Positions 6,078 through 6,258 of a stretch of DNA of 6,258 nucleotides are shown piece after piece; the first letter of the stretch is position 1, and each line of letters begins with the position of its first letter. The position numbers and the translations under genes were made by a program. The stretch lies in NCBI GenBank assembly GCA_031370745.1, contig JANMQX010000181.1, positions 1-6,258 on the forward strand, written 5' to 3'. The stretch is from JAENVT01 sp031370745 (GTDB lineage: Bacteria > Actinomycetota > Acidimicrobiia > Acidimicrobiales > Ilumatobacteraceae). Under the pieces are notes generated by a model, which was not told the DNA's origin, ran no database searches, and saw only the letters and a program-made list of their open reading frames with translations.

Positions 6078-6191
6078 ATGACTGACCTGCGGGAACGCGC
6101 GGCGACCAATCCGGGTGAGCTCGGGCGACGAATGACCTGCATGACCAAGTTGGCTGCGCCGTTGAACGCCGGGCCGCTGTATGCTCCGTAA
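6078..6191 (+). CDS. Small hypothetical ORF (37 aa), divergent from the FAD oxidoreductase
   Basis: A 37-codon ORF from ATG to TAA (begins MTDLRERAATNPG, ends NAGPLYAP). Third positions are G or C in 28 of 37 codons, matching the coding bias around it. It has no Shine-Dalgarno but has a TAnnnT box 8 nt before the ATG. I recognise no domain, signal peptide or membrane segment; the first half is charged. Its last 11 bases overlap the ATG of a second ORF at 6181 in the +1 frame. It may be a leader peptide coupled to the next gene, the start of one gene split by a frameshift, or a chance ORF. Confidence 0.35.
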   Translation: MTDLRERAATNPGELGRRMTCMTKLAAPLNAGPLYAP

Positions 6192-6258
6192 CGCACTGCG
6201 CCGACGCGTTGCCGACGACCACGACGTCGACGATCCGAAGGATCCTCTCGGCAGGTTG
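6181..6258 (+). CDS. Possible 5' end of an unidentified gene (runs off right edge)
   Basis: The frame from ATG 6181 is open for 26 codons to the window edge (MLRNALRRRVADDHDVDDPKDPLGRL, shown here as positions 1-26: basic first ten residues, then an acidic Asp-rich stretch at 11-20). Third positions are G/C in 19 of 26 codons. There is no convincing Shine-Dalgarno, so any translation would depend on coupling to the overlapping 37-codon ORF. Too little is visible for a family call. Confidence 0.3.
   Translation, partial: MLRNALRRRVADDHDVDDPKDPLGRL

Noticed and set aside
6055..6258. A minus-strand frame open from the right edge to a TGA at 6057-6055, which could be an upstream partner gene of the FAD oxidoreductase.
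   Set aside because: Third-position GC is no better than for the plus-strand ORFs, and the peptide is rich in Ser, Arg, Cys and Trp without motif, typical of a shadow frame. It remains a minor alternative for the right edge.

Overview
The window is GC-rich with strong G/C preference at third codon positions, frequent GTG starts, TCG/CGA/CGG codon use and at least one start that looks leaderless. This points to a high-GC actinobacterium. The gene content (NhaA antiporter, methylated-amine oxidoreductase, LLM flavoenzyme) would suit a marine or freshwater Acidimicrobiia-type organism, but that placement is inference, not proof.

Layout, left to right. (1) The 5' part of an EamA/DMT-family membrane transporter on the minus strand runs off the left edge (1-327). 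(2) A divergent intergenic region of about 100 bp (328-433) carries a likely promoter and Shine-Dalgarno site for the plus-strand genes. (3) Three plus-strand genes lie close together: an NhaA Na+/H+ antiporter (434-1660), a predicted lipoprotein of the alpha/beta-hydrolase/esterase fold (1668-2471) and a luciferase-like (LLM) flavin-dependent oxidoreductase (2490-3527). Gaps of 7 and 18 bp suggest one transcript. (4) A short convergent gap contains a nested inverted repeat that probably acts as a two-way terminator. (5) A large minus-strand gene (3586-6039) encodes an 817-residue FAD oxidoreductase fused to a GcvT/aminomethyltransferase module, of the dimethylglycine/sarcosine dehydrogenase type. 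(6) The right end (6040-6258) has two back-to-back TAnnnT boxes, each 8 bp from an ATG, then a 37-codon plus-strand ORF overlapping the start of another plus-strand ORF that leaves the window.

Functionally, NhaA exports Na+ at the expense of the proton gradient. The DMGDH-like enzyme would oxidatively demethylate N-methylated glycines, such as those from glycine betaine breakdown, and could pass the one-carbon unit to tetrahydrofolate. Both fit life with salt and compatible solutes, but nothing in the sequence ties them into one pathway. Most of the window is ordinary accessory metabolism. The least explained parts are the interlocked divergent start region at the right end and several perfect inverted repeats inside or between genes. 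I see no CRISPR, tRNA, rRNA, insertion sequence or defence system.
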